Of a DNA stretch of 64,000 bases, positions 25,349-38,198 are shown one piece after another; position 1 is the first letter of the stretch; each line of letters opens with the position of its first letter. The notes under the pieces were generated by a model. It saw only the letters and a list, made by a program, of their open reading frames with translations. It made no database searches and was not told the origin of the DNA. The stretch comes from Parapristionchus giblindavisi (taxonomy: Eukaryota; Nematoda; Chromadorea; Rhabditida; Diplogasteridae), in contig CALSFV010000035.1 in assembly GCA_943737045.1 (NCBI GenBank), forward strand, positions 620,001 to 684,000. The letters run 5' to 3'. The position numbers were made by a program, and so were the translations under genes.

Positions 25349-28300
25349 ATGTCAAACTGTAATCTTGTGTTGATTCCACAATGCCCAAAGTACAAAAGTA
25401 GCTTTCACTCTGATAAGAGCAAAAGAATACCTGACATGAAAAATTTTCTGCTAGACCCAGCGTATCATATACCAAACGAAAGAGCAAAAAATTCTGAGTA
25501 TTTTGCAACGTTTCATGTTGAACAACGGCCGCTCCAGCCGAATTAACAAAATTGAATTATGCATTTTCGGCAATAAAGAATTCGTGACACGTCAATGCTT
25601 TATCGAAACTTATCGTAGCATATACCACGTGAAAGAGCAAAAAATTCTGAATAATCTACACTTCAGTTCATGTCAAACTGTAATCTTGTGTTGATTCCAC
25701 AATGCCCAAAGTACAAAAGTAGCTTTCACTCTGATAAGACCAAAAGAATACCTGACATGAAAAATTTTCTGCTAGACCCAGCGTATCATATACCAAACGA
25801 AAGAGCAAAAAATTCTGAGTATTTTGCAACGTTTCATGTTGAACAACGGCCGCTCCAGCCGAATTAATAAAATTGAATTATGCATTTTCGGCAATAAAGA
25901 ATTCGTGACACGTCAATGCTTTATCGAAACTTATCGTAGTATATACCACGTGAAAGAGCAAAAAATTCTGAATAATCTACACTTCAGTTCATGTCAAACT
26001 GTAATCTTGTGTTGATTCCACAATGCCCAAAGTACAAAAGTAGCTTTCACTCTGATAAGACCAAAAGAATACCTGACATGAAAAATTTTCTGCTAGACCC
26101 AGCGTGTCATATACCAAACGAAAGAGCAAAAAATTCTGAGTATTTTGCAACGTTCCATGTTGAACAACGGCCGCTCCAGCCGAATTAACAACATTGAACC
26201 ATGCATTTTTAGCATTAAAGAATTCGTGACACGCCAATATTTAATCTAAACTTATCGTAGCATATACCACGTGAAAGAGCAAAAAATTCTGAATAATCTA
26301 CACTTCAGTTCATGTCAAACTGTAATCTTGTGCTGATTCCACAAAGCCCAAAATACAAAAGTAGCTTTCACTCTGATAAGACCAAAAGAATACCTGACAC
26401 GAAAAATTTTCTGCTAGACTCAGCGTGTCATATACCAAACGAAAGAGCAAAAAATTCTGAGTATTTTGCAACGTTTCATGTTGAACAACGGCCGCTCCAG
26501 CCTAATTAACAAAATTGAATTATGCATTTTCGGCAATAAAGAATTCGTGACACGTCAATGCTTTATCGAAACTTATCGTAGCATATACCACGTGAAAGAG
26601 CAAAAAATTCTGAATAATCTACACTTCAGTTCATGTCAAACTGTAATCTTGTGTTGATTCCACAATGCCCAAAGTACAAAAGTAGCTTTCACTCTGATAA
26701 GACCAAAAGAATACCTGACATGAAAAATTTTCTGCTAGACCCAGCGTGTCATATACCAAACGAAAGAGCAAAAAATTCTGAGTATTTTGCAACGTTCCAT
26801 GTTGAACAACGGCCGCTCCAGCCGAATTAACAACATTGAACCATGCATTTTTAGCATTAAAGAATTCGTGACACGCCAATATTTAATCTAAACTTATCGT
26901 AGCATATACCACGTGAAAGAGCAAAAAATTCTGAATAATCTACACTTCAGTTCATGTCAAACTGTAATCTTGTGCTGATTCCACAAAGCCCAAAATACAA
27001 AAGTAGCTTTCACTCTGATAAGACCAAAAGAATACCTGACACGAAAAATTTTCTGCTAGACTCAGCGTGTCATATACCAAACGAAAGAGCAAAAAATTCT
27101 GAGTATTTTGCAACGTTTCATGTTGAACAACGGCCGCTCCAGCCTAATTAACAAAATTGAATTATGCATTTTCGGCAATAAAGAATTCGTGACACGTCAA
27201 TGCTTTATCGAAACTTATCGTAGCATATACCACGTGAAAGAGCAAAAAATTCTGAATAATCTACACTTCAGTTCATGTCAAACTGTAATCTTGTGCTGAT
27301 TCCACAAAGCCCAAAATACAAAAGTAGCTTTCACTCTGATAAGAGCAAAAGAATACCTGACATGAAAAATTTTCTGCTAGACCCAGCGTGTCATATACCA
27401 AACGAAAGAGCAAAAAATTCTGAGTATTTTGCAACGTTCCGTGTTGAACAACGGCCGCTCCAGCCGAATTAACAAAATTGAATTATGCATTTTCGGCAAT
27501 AAAGAATTCGTGACACGTCAATGCTTTATCGAAACTTATCGTAGCATATACCACGTGAAAGAGCAAAAAATTCTGAATAATCTACACTTCAGTTCATGTC
27601 AAACTGTAATCTTGTGTTGATTCCACAATGCCCAAAGTACAAAAGTAGCTTTCACTCTGATAAGACCAAAAGAATACCTGACATGAAAAATTTTCTGCTA
27701 GACCCAGCGTATCATATACCAAACGAAAGAGCAAAAAATTCTGAGTATTTTGCAACGTTTCATGTTGAACAACGGCCGCTCCAGCCGAATTAATAAAATT
27801 GAATTATGCATTTTCGGCAATAAAGAATTCGTGACACGTCAATGCTTTATCGAAACTTATCGTAGTATATACCACGTGAAAGAGCAAAAAATTCTGAATA
27901 ATCTACACTTCAGTTCATGTCAAACTGTAATCTTGTGTTGATTCCACAATGCCCAAAGTACAAAAGTAGCTTTCACTCTGATAAGACCAAAAGAATACCT
28001 GACATGAAAAATTTTCTGCTAGACCCAGCGTGTCATATACCAAACGAAAGATCAAAAAATTCTGAGTATTTTGCAACGTTCCATGTTGAACAACGGCCGC
28101 TCCAGCCGAATTAACAACATTGAACCATGCATTTTTAGCATTAAAGAATTCGTGACACGCCAATATTTAATCTAAACTTATCGTAGCATATACCACGTGA
28201 AAGAGCAAAAAATTCTGAATAATCTACACTTCAGTTCATGTCAAACTGTAATCTTGTGCTGATTCCACAAAGCCCAAAATACAAAAGTAGCTTTCACTCT

Positions 28301-28558
28301 GATAAGACCAAAAGAATACCTGACACGAAAAATTTTCTGCTAGACTCAGCGTGTCATATACCAAACGAAAGAGCAAAAAATTCTGAGTATTTTGCAACGT
28401 TTCATGTTGAACAACGGCCGCTCCAGCCTAATTAACAAAATTGAATTATGCATTTTCGGCAATAAAGAATTCGTGACACGTCAATGCTTTATCGAAACTT
28501 ATCGTAGCATATACCACGTGAAAGAGCAAAAAATTCTGAATAATCTACACTTCAGTTC
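25349..28558 (+). repeat. Four-monomer block repeated at 1926 bp (6 monomers)
   Basis: K, B-ata, A and D at 25349, 25670, 25991 and 26312 recur at 27275, 27596, 27917 and 28238. Between them lie A and D (26633, 26954). The K-derived unit at 27275 differs by a D-like start and by ACGTTCCGTG in place of ACGTTTCATG. The A at 27917 has a private AAAGATCAAAAA. After 28558 the order diverges, with another D at 28559. Confidence 0.7.
26312..26632 (+). repeat. Reference monomer, type D
   Basis: Type D carries GTGCTGATTCCACAAAGCCC, AAAATACAAAAG, CTGACACGAAAA, AGACTCAGCG and CAGCCTAATTAAC with a y right part. The first copy in the window starts at 21497. A sub-variant with AATCGTGTGCTG is found at 21497, 24065, 33056, 34669 and 35953. 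Four of those five directly follow a C unit. Confidence 0.9.
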
Positions 28559-30163
28559 ATGTCAAACTGTAATCTTGTGCTGATTCCACAAAGCCCAAAA
28601 TACAAAAGTAGCTTTCACTCTGATAAGACCAAAAGAATACCTGACACGAAAAATTTTCTGCTAGACTCAGCGTGTCATATACCAAACGAAAGAGCAAAAA
28701 ATTCTGAGTATTTTGCAACGTTTCATGTTGAACAACGGCCGCTCCAGCCTAATTAACAAAATTGAATTATGCATTTTCGGCAATAAAGAATTCGTGACAC
28801 GTCAATGCTTTATCGAAACTTATCGTAGCATATACCACGTGAAAGAGCAAAAAATTCTGAATAATCTACACTTCAGTTCATGTCAAACTGTAATCTTGTG
28901 TTGATTCCACAATGCCCAAAGTACAAAAGTAGCTTTCACTCTGATAAGACCAAAAGAATACCTGACATGAAAAATTTTCTGCTAGACCCAGCGTGTCATA
29001 TACCAAACGAAAGAGAAAAAAATTCTGAGTATTTTTCAACGTTCCATGTTGAACAACGGCCGCTCCAGCCGAATTAACAACATTGAACCATGCATTTTTA
29101 GCATTAAAGAATTCGTGACACGCCAATATTTAAACTAAACTTATCGTAGCATATACCACGTGAAAGAGCAAAAAATTCTGAATAATCTACACTTCAGTTC
29201 ATGTCAAACTGTAATCTTGTGTTGATTCCACAATGCCCAAAGTACAAAAGTAGCTTTCACTCTGATAAGACCAAAAGAATACCTGACATGAAAAATTTTC
29301 TGCTAGACCCAGCGTATCATATACCAAACGAAAGAGCAAAAAATTCTGAGTATTTTGCAACGTTTCATGTTGAACAACGGCCGCTCCAGCCGAATTAACA
29401 AAATTGAATTATGCATTTTCGGCAATAAAGAATTCGTGACACGTCAATGCTTTATCGAAACTTATCGTAGCATATACCACGTGAAAGAGCAAAAAATTCT
29501 GAATAATCTACACTTCAGTTCATGTCAAACTGTAATCTTCTGTTGATTCCACAATGTCCAAAGTACAAAAGTAGCTTTCACTCTGATAAGACCAAAAGAA
29601 TACCTGACATGAAAAATTTTCTGCTAGACCCAGCGTGTCATATACCAAACGAAAGAGCAAAAAATTCTGAGTATTTTGCAACGTTCCATGTTGAACAACG
29701 GCCGCTCCAGCCGAATTAACAACATTGAACCATGCATTTTTAGCATTAAAGAATTCGTGACACGCCAATATTTAATCTAAACTTATCGTAGCATATACCA
29801 CGTGAAAGAGCAAAAAATTCTGAATAATCTACACTTCAGTTCATGTCAAACTGTAATCTTGTGTTGATTCCACAATGCCCAAAGTACAAAAGTAGCTTTC
29901 ACTCTGATAAGACCAAAAGAATACCTGACATGAAAAATTTTCTGCTAGACCCAGCGTATCATATACCAAACGAAAGAGCAAAAAATTCTGAGTATTTTGC
30001 AACGTTTCATGTTGAACAACGGCCGCTCCAGCCGAATTAACAAAATTGAATTATGCATTTTCGGCAATAAAGAATTCGTGACACGTCAATGCTTTATCGA
30101 AACTTATCGTAGCATATACCACGTGAAAGAGCAAAAAATTCTGAATAATCTACACTTCAGTTC

Positions 30164-32092
30164 ATGTCAAACTGTAATCTTGTGTTGATTCCACAATGCC
30201 CAAAGTACAAAAGTAGCTTTCACTCTGATAAGACCAAAAGAATACCTGACATGAAAAATTTTCTGCTAGACCCAGCGTGTCATATACCAAACGAAAGAGC
30301 AAAAAATTCTGAGTATTTTGCAACGTTCCATGTTGAACAACGGCCGCTCCAGCCGAATTAACAACATTGAACCATGCATTTTTAGCATTAAAGAATTCGT
30401 GACACGCCAATATTTAATCTAAACTTATCGTAGCATATACCACGTGAAAGAGCAAAAAATTCTGAATAATCTACACTTCAGTTCATGTCAAACTGTAATC
30501 TTCTGTTGATTCCACAATGTCCAAAGTACAAAAGTAGCTTTCACTCTGATAAGACCAAAAGAATACCTGACATGAAAAATTTTCTGCTAGACCCAGCGTG
30601 TCATATACCAAACGAAAGAGCAAAAAATTCTGAGTATTTTGCAACGTTCCATGTTGAACAACGGCCGCTCCAGCCGAATTAACAACATTGAACCATGCAT
30701 TTTTAGCATTAAAGAATTCGTGACACGTCAATGCTTTAATCTAAACTTATCGTAGCATATACCACGTGAAAGAGCAAAAAATTCTGAATAATCTACACTT
30801 CAGTTCATGTCAAACTGTAATCTTGTGTTGATTCCACAATGCCCAAAGTACAAAAGTAGCTTTCACTCTGATAAGACCAAAAGAATACCTGACATGAAAA
30901 ATTTTCTGCTAGACCCAGCGTATCATATACCAAACGAAAGAGCAAAAAATTCTGAGTATTTTGCAACGTTTCATGTTGAACAACGGCCGCTCCAGCCGAA
31001 TTAACAAAATTGAATTATGCATTTTCGGCAATAAAGAATTCGTGACACGTCAATGCTTTATCGAAACTTATCGTAGCATATACCACGTGAAAGAGCAAAA
31101 AATTCTGAATAATCTACACTTCAGTTCATGTCAAACTGTAATCTTGTGTTGATTCCACAATGCCCAAAGTACAAAAGTAGCTTTCACTCTGATAAGACCA
31201 AAAGAATACCTGACATGAAAAATTTTCTGCTAGACCCAGCGTGTCATATACCAAACGAAAGAGCAAAAAATTCTGAGTATTTTGCAACGTTCCATGTTGA
31301 ACAACGGCCGCTCCAGCCGAATTAACAACATTGAACCATGCATTTTTAGCATTAAAGAATTCGTGACACGCCAATATTTAATCTAAACTTATCGTAGCAT
31401 ATACCACGTGAAAGAGCAAAAAATTCTGAATAATCTACACTTCAGTTCATGTCAAACTGTAATCTTCTGTTGATTCCACAATGTCCAAAGTACAAAAGTA
31501 GCTTTCACTCTGATAAGACCAAAAAGAATACCTGACATGAAAAATTTTCTGCTAGACCCAGCGTGTCATATACCAAACGAAAGAGCAAAAAATTCTGAGT
31601 ATTTTGCAACGTTTCATGTTGAACAACGGCCGCTCCAGCCGAATTAACAAAATTGAATTATGCATTTTCGGCAATAAAGAATTCGTGACACGTCAATGCT
31701 TTAATCTAAACTTATCGTAGCATATACCACGTGAAAGAGCAAAAAATTCTGAATAATCTACACTTCAGTTCATGTCAAACTGTAATCTTGTGTTGATTCC
31801 ACAATGCCCAAAGTACAAAAGTAGCTTTCACTCTGATAAGACCAAAAGAATACCTGACATGAAAAATTTTCTGCTAGACCCAGCGTATCATATACCAAAC
31901 GAAAGAGCAAAAAATTCTGAGTATTTTGCAACGTTTCATGTTGAACAACGGCCGCTCCAGCCGAATTAACAAAATTGAATTATGCATTTTCGGCAATAAA
32001 GAATTCGTGACACGTCAATGCTTTATCGAAACTTATCGTAGCATATACCACGTGAAAGAGCAAAAAATTCTGAATAATCTACACTTCAGTTC
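30164..32092 (+). repeat. A-C*-B trimer in two copies, both with a chimeric C
   Basis: The order is A (30164), C* (30485), B (30807), A (31128), C* (31449), B (31772). Both C* units end in the same unusual junction GTCAATGCTTTAATCTAAAC (30727-30746 and 31692-31711), which joins the y-type GTCAATGCTTTA to the n-type ATCTAAAC and adds 1 bp. These two are also the only C units in the window with a visible predecessor that is not B. The second C* has a y-type right part and one extra A (GACCAAAAAGAA near 31518), making it 323 bp. Confidence 0.8.
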
Positions 32093-35000
32093 ATGTCAAA
32101 CTGTAATCTTCTGTTGATTCCACAATGTCCAAAGTACAAAAGTAGCTTTCACTCTGATAAGACCAAAAGAATACCTGACATGAAAAATTTTCTGCTAGAC
32201 CCAGCGTGTCATATACCAAACGAAAGAGCAAAAAATTCTGAGTATTTTGCAACGTTCCATGTTGAACAACGGCCGCTCCAGCCGAATTAACAACATTGAA
32301 CCATGCATTTTTAGCATTAAAGAATTCGTGACACGCCAATATTTAATCTAAACTTATCGTAGCATATACCACGTGAAAGAGCAAAAAATTCTGAATAATC
32401 TACACTTCAGTTCATGTCAAACTGTAATCTTGTGTTGATTCCACAATGCCCAAAGTACAAAAGTAGCTTTCACTCTGATAAGACCAAAAGAATACCTGAC
32501 ATGAAAAATTTTCTGCTAGACCCAGCGTATCATATACCAAACGAAAGAGCAAAAAATTCTGAGTATTTTGCAACGTTTCATGTTGAACAACGGCCGCTCC
32601 AGCCGAATTAACAAAATTGAATTATGCATTTTCGGCAATAAAGAATTCGTGACACGTCAATGCTTTATCGAAACTTATCGTAGCATATACCACGTGAAAG
32701 AGCAAAAAATTCTGAATAATCTACACTTCAGTTCATGTCAAACTGTAATCTTCTGTTGATTCCACAATGTCCAAAGTACAAAAGTAGCTTTCACTCTGAT
32801 AAGACCAAAAGAATACCTGACATGAAAAATTTTCTGCTAGACCCAGCGTGTCATATACCAAACGAAAGAGCAAAAAATTCTGAGTATTTTGCAACGTTCC
32901 ATGTTGAACAACGGCCGCTCCAGCCGAATTAACAACATTGAACCATGCATTTTTAGCATTAAAGAATTCGTGACACGCCAATATTTAATCTAAACTTATC
33001 GTAGCATATACCACGTGAAAGAGCAAAAAATTCTGAATAATCTACACTTCAGTTCATGTCAAACTGTAATCGTGTGCTGATTCCACAAAGCCCAAAATAC
33101 AAAAGTAGCTTTCACTCTGATAAGACCAAAAGAATACCTGACACGAAAAATTTTCTGCTAGACTCAGCGTGTCATATACCAAACGAAAGAGCAAAAAATT
33201 CTGAGTATTTTGCAACGTTTCATGTTGAACAACGGCCGCTCCAGCCTAATTAACAAAATTGAATTATGCATTTTCGGCAATAAAGAATTCGTGACACGTC
33301 AATGCTTTATCGAAACTTATCGTAGCATATACCACGTGAAAGAGCAAAAAATTCTGAATAATCTACACTTCAGTTCATGTCAAACTGTAATCTTGTGTTT
33401 ATTCCACAATGCCCAAAGTACAAAAGTAGCTTTCACTCTGATAAGAGCAAAAGAACAAAAGAATACCTGACATGAAAAATTTTCTGCTAGACCCAGCGTA
33501 TCATATACCAAACGAAAGAGCAAAAAATTCTGAGTATTTTGCAACGTTTCATGTTGAACAACGGCCGCTCCAGCCGAATTAACAAAATTGAATTATGCAT
33601 TTTCGGCAATAAAGAATTCGTGACACGTCAATGCTTTATCGAAACTTATCGTAGCATATACCACGTGAAAGAGCAAAAAATTCTGAATAATCTACACTTC
33701 AGTTCATGTCAAACTGTAATCTTCTGTTGATTCCACAATGTCCAAAGTACAAAAGTAGCTTTCACTCTGATAAGACCAAAAGAATACCTGACATGAAAAA
33801 TTTTCTGCTAGACCCAGCGTGTCATATACCAAACGAAAGAGCAAAAAATTCTGAGTATTTTGCAACGTTCCATGTTGAACAACGGCCGCTCCAGCCGAAT
33901 TAACAACATTGAACCATGCATTTTTAGCATTAAAGAATTCGTGACACGCCAATATTTAATCTAAACTTATCGTAGCATATACCACGTGAAAGAGCAAAAA
34001 ATTCTGAATAATCTACACTTCAGTTCATGTCAAACTGTAATCTTGTGTTGATTCCACAATGCCCAAAGTACAAAAGTAGCTTTCACTCTGATAAGACCAA
34101 AAGAATACCTGACATGAAAAATTTTCTGCTAGACCCAGCGTATCATATACCAAACGAAAGAGCAAAAAATTCTGAGTATTTTGCAACGTTTCATGTTGAA
34201 CAACGGCCGCTCCAGCCGAATTAACAAAATTGAATTATGCATTTTCGGCAATAAAGAATTCGTGACACGTCAATGCTTTATCGAAACTTATCGTAGCATA
34301 TACCACGTGAAAGAGCAAAAAATTCTGAATAATCTACACTTCAGTTCATGTCAAACTGTAATCTTCTGTTGATTCCACAATGTCCAAAGTACAAAAGTAG
34401 CTTTCACTCTGATAAGACCAAAAGAATACCTGACATGAAAAATTTTCTGCTAGACCCAGCGTGTCATATACCAAACGAAAGAGCAAAAAATTCTGAGTAT
34501 TTTGCAACGTTCCATGTTGAACAACGGCCGCTCCAGCCGAATTAACAACATTGAACCATGCATTTTTAGCATTAAAGAATTCGTGACACGCCAATATTTA
34601 ATCTAAACTTATCGTAGCATATACCACGTGAAAGAGCAAAAAATTCTGAATAATCTACACTTCAGTTCATGTCAAACTGTAATCGTGTGCTGATTCCACA
34701 AAGCCCAAAATACAAAAGTAGCTTTCACTCTGATAAGACCAAAAGAATACCTGACACGAAAAATTTTCTGCTAGACTCAGCGTGTCATATACCAAACGAA
34801 AGAGCAAAAAATTCTGAGTATTTTGCAACGTTTCATGTTGAACAACGGCCGCTCCAGCCTAATTAACAAAATTGAATTATGCATTTTCGGCAATAAAGAA
34901 TTCGTGACACGTCAATGCTTTATCGAAACTTATCGTAGCATATACCACGTGAAAGAGCAAAAAATTCTGAATAATCTACACTTCAGTTCATGTCAAACTG

Positions 35001-35310
35001 TAATCTTGTTTTGATTCCACAATGCCCAAAGTACAAAAGTAGCTTTCACTCTGATAAGAGCAAAAGAATACCTGACATGAAAAATTTTCTGCTAGACCCA
35101 GCGTATCATATACCAAACGAAAGAGCAAAAAATTCTGAGTATTTTGCAACGTTTCATGTTGAACAACGGCCGCTCCAGCCGAATTAACAAAATTGAATTA
35201 TGCATTTTCGGCAATAAAGAATTCGTGACACGTCAATGCTTTATCGAAACTTATCGTAGCATATACCACGTGAAAGAGCAAAAAATTCTGAATAATCTAC
35301 ACTTCAGTTC
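32093..35310 (+). repeat. Tandem 5-monomer unit C-B-C-D-K (two copies)
   Basis: Copy 1 has monomers at 32093, 32414, 32735, 33056 and 33377 (1613 bp); copy 2 at 33706, 34027, 34348, 34669 and 34990 (1605 bp). Both D units have AATCGTGTGCTG. The 8-bp length difference comes from an insertion in the first K unit. The K units also differ privately: TTGTGTTTATTCC near 33394 and TTGTTTTGATTCC near 35006. Confidence 0.85.
33448..33463 (+). repeat. 8-bp tandem duplication inside one monomer
   Basis: CAAAAGAA is present twice in a row (33448-33455 and 33456-33463), where every other monomer has one copy. This makes the monomer 33377-33705 the longest in the window, 329 bp. It is not found in any other monomer, so it appears recent or has escaped spreading. 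Confidence 0.9.
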
Positions 35311-38198
35311 ATGTCAAACTGTAATCTTGTGTTGATTCCACAATGCCCAAAGTACAAAAGTAGCTTTCACTCTGATAAGAGCAAAAGAATACCTGACATG
35401 AAAAATTTTCTGCTAGACCCAGCGTGTCATATACCAAACGAAAGAGCAAAAAATTCTGAGTATTTTGCAACGTTCCATGTTGAACAACGGCCGCTCCAGC
35501 CGAATTAACAACATTGAACCATGCATTTTTAGCATTAAAGAATTCGTGACACGCCAATATTTAATCTAAACTTATCGTAGCATATACCACGTGAAAGAGC
35601 AAAAAATTCTGAATAATCTACACTTCAGTTCATGTCAAACTGTAATCTTGTGCTGATTCCACAAAGCCCAAAATACAAAAGTAGCTTTCACTCTGATAAG
35701 ACCAAAAGAATACCTGACATGAAATATTTTCTGCTAGACCCAGCGTGTCATATACCAAACGAAAGAGCAAAAAATTCTGAGTATTTTGCAACGTTCCATG
35801 TTGAACAACGGCCGCTCCAGCCGAATTAACAACATTGAACCATGCATTTTTAGCATTAAAGAATTCGTGACACGCCAATATTTAATCTAAACTTATCGTA
35901 GCATATACCACGTGAAAGAGCAAAAAATTCTGAATAATCTACACTTCAGTTCATGTCAAACTGTAATCGTGTGCTGATTCCACAAAGCCCAAAATACAAA
36001 AGTAGCTTTCACTCTGATAAGACCAAAAGAATACCTGACACGAAAAATTTTCTGCTAGACTCAGCGTGTCATATACCAAACGAAAGAGCAAAAAATTCTG
36101 AGTATTTTGCAACGTTTCATGTTGAACAACGGCCGCTCCAGCCTAATTAACAAAATTGAATTATGCATTTTCGGCAATAAAGAATTCGTGACACGTCAAT
36201 GCTTTATCGAAACTTATCGTAGCATATACCACGTGAAAGAGCAAAAAATTCTGAATAATCTACACTTCAGTTCATGTCAAACTGTAATCTTGTGTTTATT
36301 CCACAATGCCCAAAGTACAAAAGTAGCTTTCACTCTGATAAGAGCAAAAGAATACCTGACATGAAAAATTTTCTGCTAGACCCAGCGTATCATATACCAA
36401 ACGAAAGAGCAAAAAATTCTGAGTATTTTGCAACGTTTCATGTTGAACAACGGCCGCTCCAGCCGAATTAACAAAATTGAATTATGCATTTTCGGCAATA
36501 AAGAATTCGTGACACGTCAATGCTTTATCGAAACTTATCGTAGCATATACCACGTGAAAGAGCAAAAAATTCTGAATAATCTACACTTCAGTTCATGTCA
36601 AACTGTAATCTTCTGTTGATTCCACAATGTCCAAAGTACAAAAGTAGCTTTCACTCTGATAAGACCAAAAGAATACCTGACATGAAAAATTTTCTGCTAG
36701 ACCCAGCGTGTCATATACCAAACGAAAGAGCAAAAAATTCTGAGTATTTTGCAACGTTCCATGTTGAACAACGGCCGCTCCAGCCGAATTAACAACATTG
36801 AACCATGCATTTTTAGCATTAAAGAATTCGTGACACGCCAATATTTAATCTAAACTTATCGTAGCATATACCACGTGAAAGAGCAAAAAATTCTGAATAA
36901 TCTACACTTCAGTTCATGTCAAACTGTAATCTTGTGTTGATTCCACAATGCCCAAAGTACAAAAGTAGCTTTCACTCTGATAAGACCAAAAGAATACCTG
37001 ACATGAAAAATTTTCTGCTAGACCCAGCGTGTCATATACCAAACGAAAGAGCAAAAAATTCTGAGTATTTTGCAACGTTCCATGTTGAACAACGGCCGCT
37101 CCAGCCGAATTAACAACATTGAACCATGCATTTTTAGCATTAAAGAATTCGTGACACGCCAATATTTAATCTAAACTTATCGTAGCATATACCACGTGAA
37201 AGAGCAAAAAATTCTGAATAATCTACACTTCAGTTCATGTCAAACTGTAATCTTGTGCTGATTCCACAAAGCCCAAAATACAAAAGTAGCTTTCACTCTG
37301 ATAAGACCAAAAGAATACCTGACATGAAAAATTTTCTGCTAGACCCAGCGTGTCATATACCAAACGAAAGAGCAAAAAATTCTGAGTATTTTGCAACGTT
37401 CCATGTTGAACAACGGCCGCTCCAGCCGAATTAACAACATTGAACCATGCATTTTTAGCATTAAAGAATTCGTGACACGCCAATATTTAATCTAAACTTA
37501 TCGTAGCATATACCACGTGAAAGAGCAAAAGTTCTGAATAATCTACACTTCAGTTCATGTCAAACTGTAATCTTGTGCTGATTCCACAAAGCCCAAAATA
37601 CAAAAGTAGCTTTCACTCTGATAAGACCAAAAGAATACCTGACACGAAAAATTTTCTGCTAGACTCAGCGTGTCATATACCAAACGAAAGAGCAAAAAAT
37701 TCTGAGTATTTTGCAACGTTTCATGTTGAACAACGGCCGCTCCAGCCTAATTAACAAAATTGAATTATGCATTTTCGGCAATAAAGAATTCGTGACACGT
37801 CAATGCTTTATCGAAACTTATCGTAGCATATACCACGTGAAAGAGCAAAAAATTCTGAATAATCTACACTTCAGTTCATGTCAAACTGTAATCTTGTGTT
37901 GATTCCACAATGCCCAAAGTACAAAAGTAGCTTTCACTCTGATAAGAGCAAAAGAATACCTGACATGAAAAATTTTCTGCTAGACCCAGCGTATCATATA
38001 CCAAACGAAAGAGCAAAAAATTCTGAGTATTTTGCAACGTTTCATGTTGAACAACGGCCGCTCCAGCCGAATTAACAAAATTGAATTATGCATTTTCGGC
38101 AATAAAGAATTCGTGACACGTCAATGCTTTATCGAAACTTATCGTAGCATATACCACGTGAAAGAGCAAAAAATTCTGAATAATCTACACTTCAGTTC
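35311..38198 (+). repeat. Four-monomer block A-A/D-D-K repeated at about 1605 bp
   Basis: Monomers 35311 (A with GATAAGAGC), 35632 (A with a D-like start), 35953 (D) and 36274 (K) correspond to 36916, 37237, 37557 and 37878. Differences: 35311 has GATAAGAGC and 36916 does not, 35632 has GAAATATTTTC, 35953 has AATCGTG against AATCTTG, and 37237 ends with CAAAAGTTCTG instead of CAAAAAATTCTG, so it is 320 bp. The intervening unit 36595 is the last C in the window; the unit after the second copy is A (38199). Confidence 0.7.
37878..38198 (+). repeat. Reference monomer, type K (B-like with GATAAGAGC)
   Basis: K is a B monomer with GATAAGAGCAAAAG in place of GATAAGACCAAAAG. K or K-derived units start at 25349, 27275, 33377, 34990, 36274, 37878, 38841, 40766, 44617, 46222 and 55209, and each directly follows a D unit. 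One further unit with the same base, an A-like one at 35311, follows K. The constant D-then-K order marks a 642-bp pair comparable to B-then-C. Confidence 0.85.

Larger units (their letters stand above)
21497..36915 (+). repeat. Domain III: C and D monomers both present, many mosaics
   Basis: D enters at 21497 and the last C unit in the window starts at 36595. Between 24386 and 29521 there is no C, and units are A, D, K and B-ata. From 29522 C returns with B, and from 32093 C, B, D and K form a 5-monomer unit. Mosaic monomers are frequent: 23423 (A-like left part on a B), 24386 (n then y), 24707, 35632 and 37237 (D-like start on an A), 27275 (D/K/A mixture), 30485 and 31449. The domain limits are drawn from monomer typing only. 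Confidence 0.75.
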
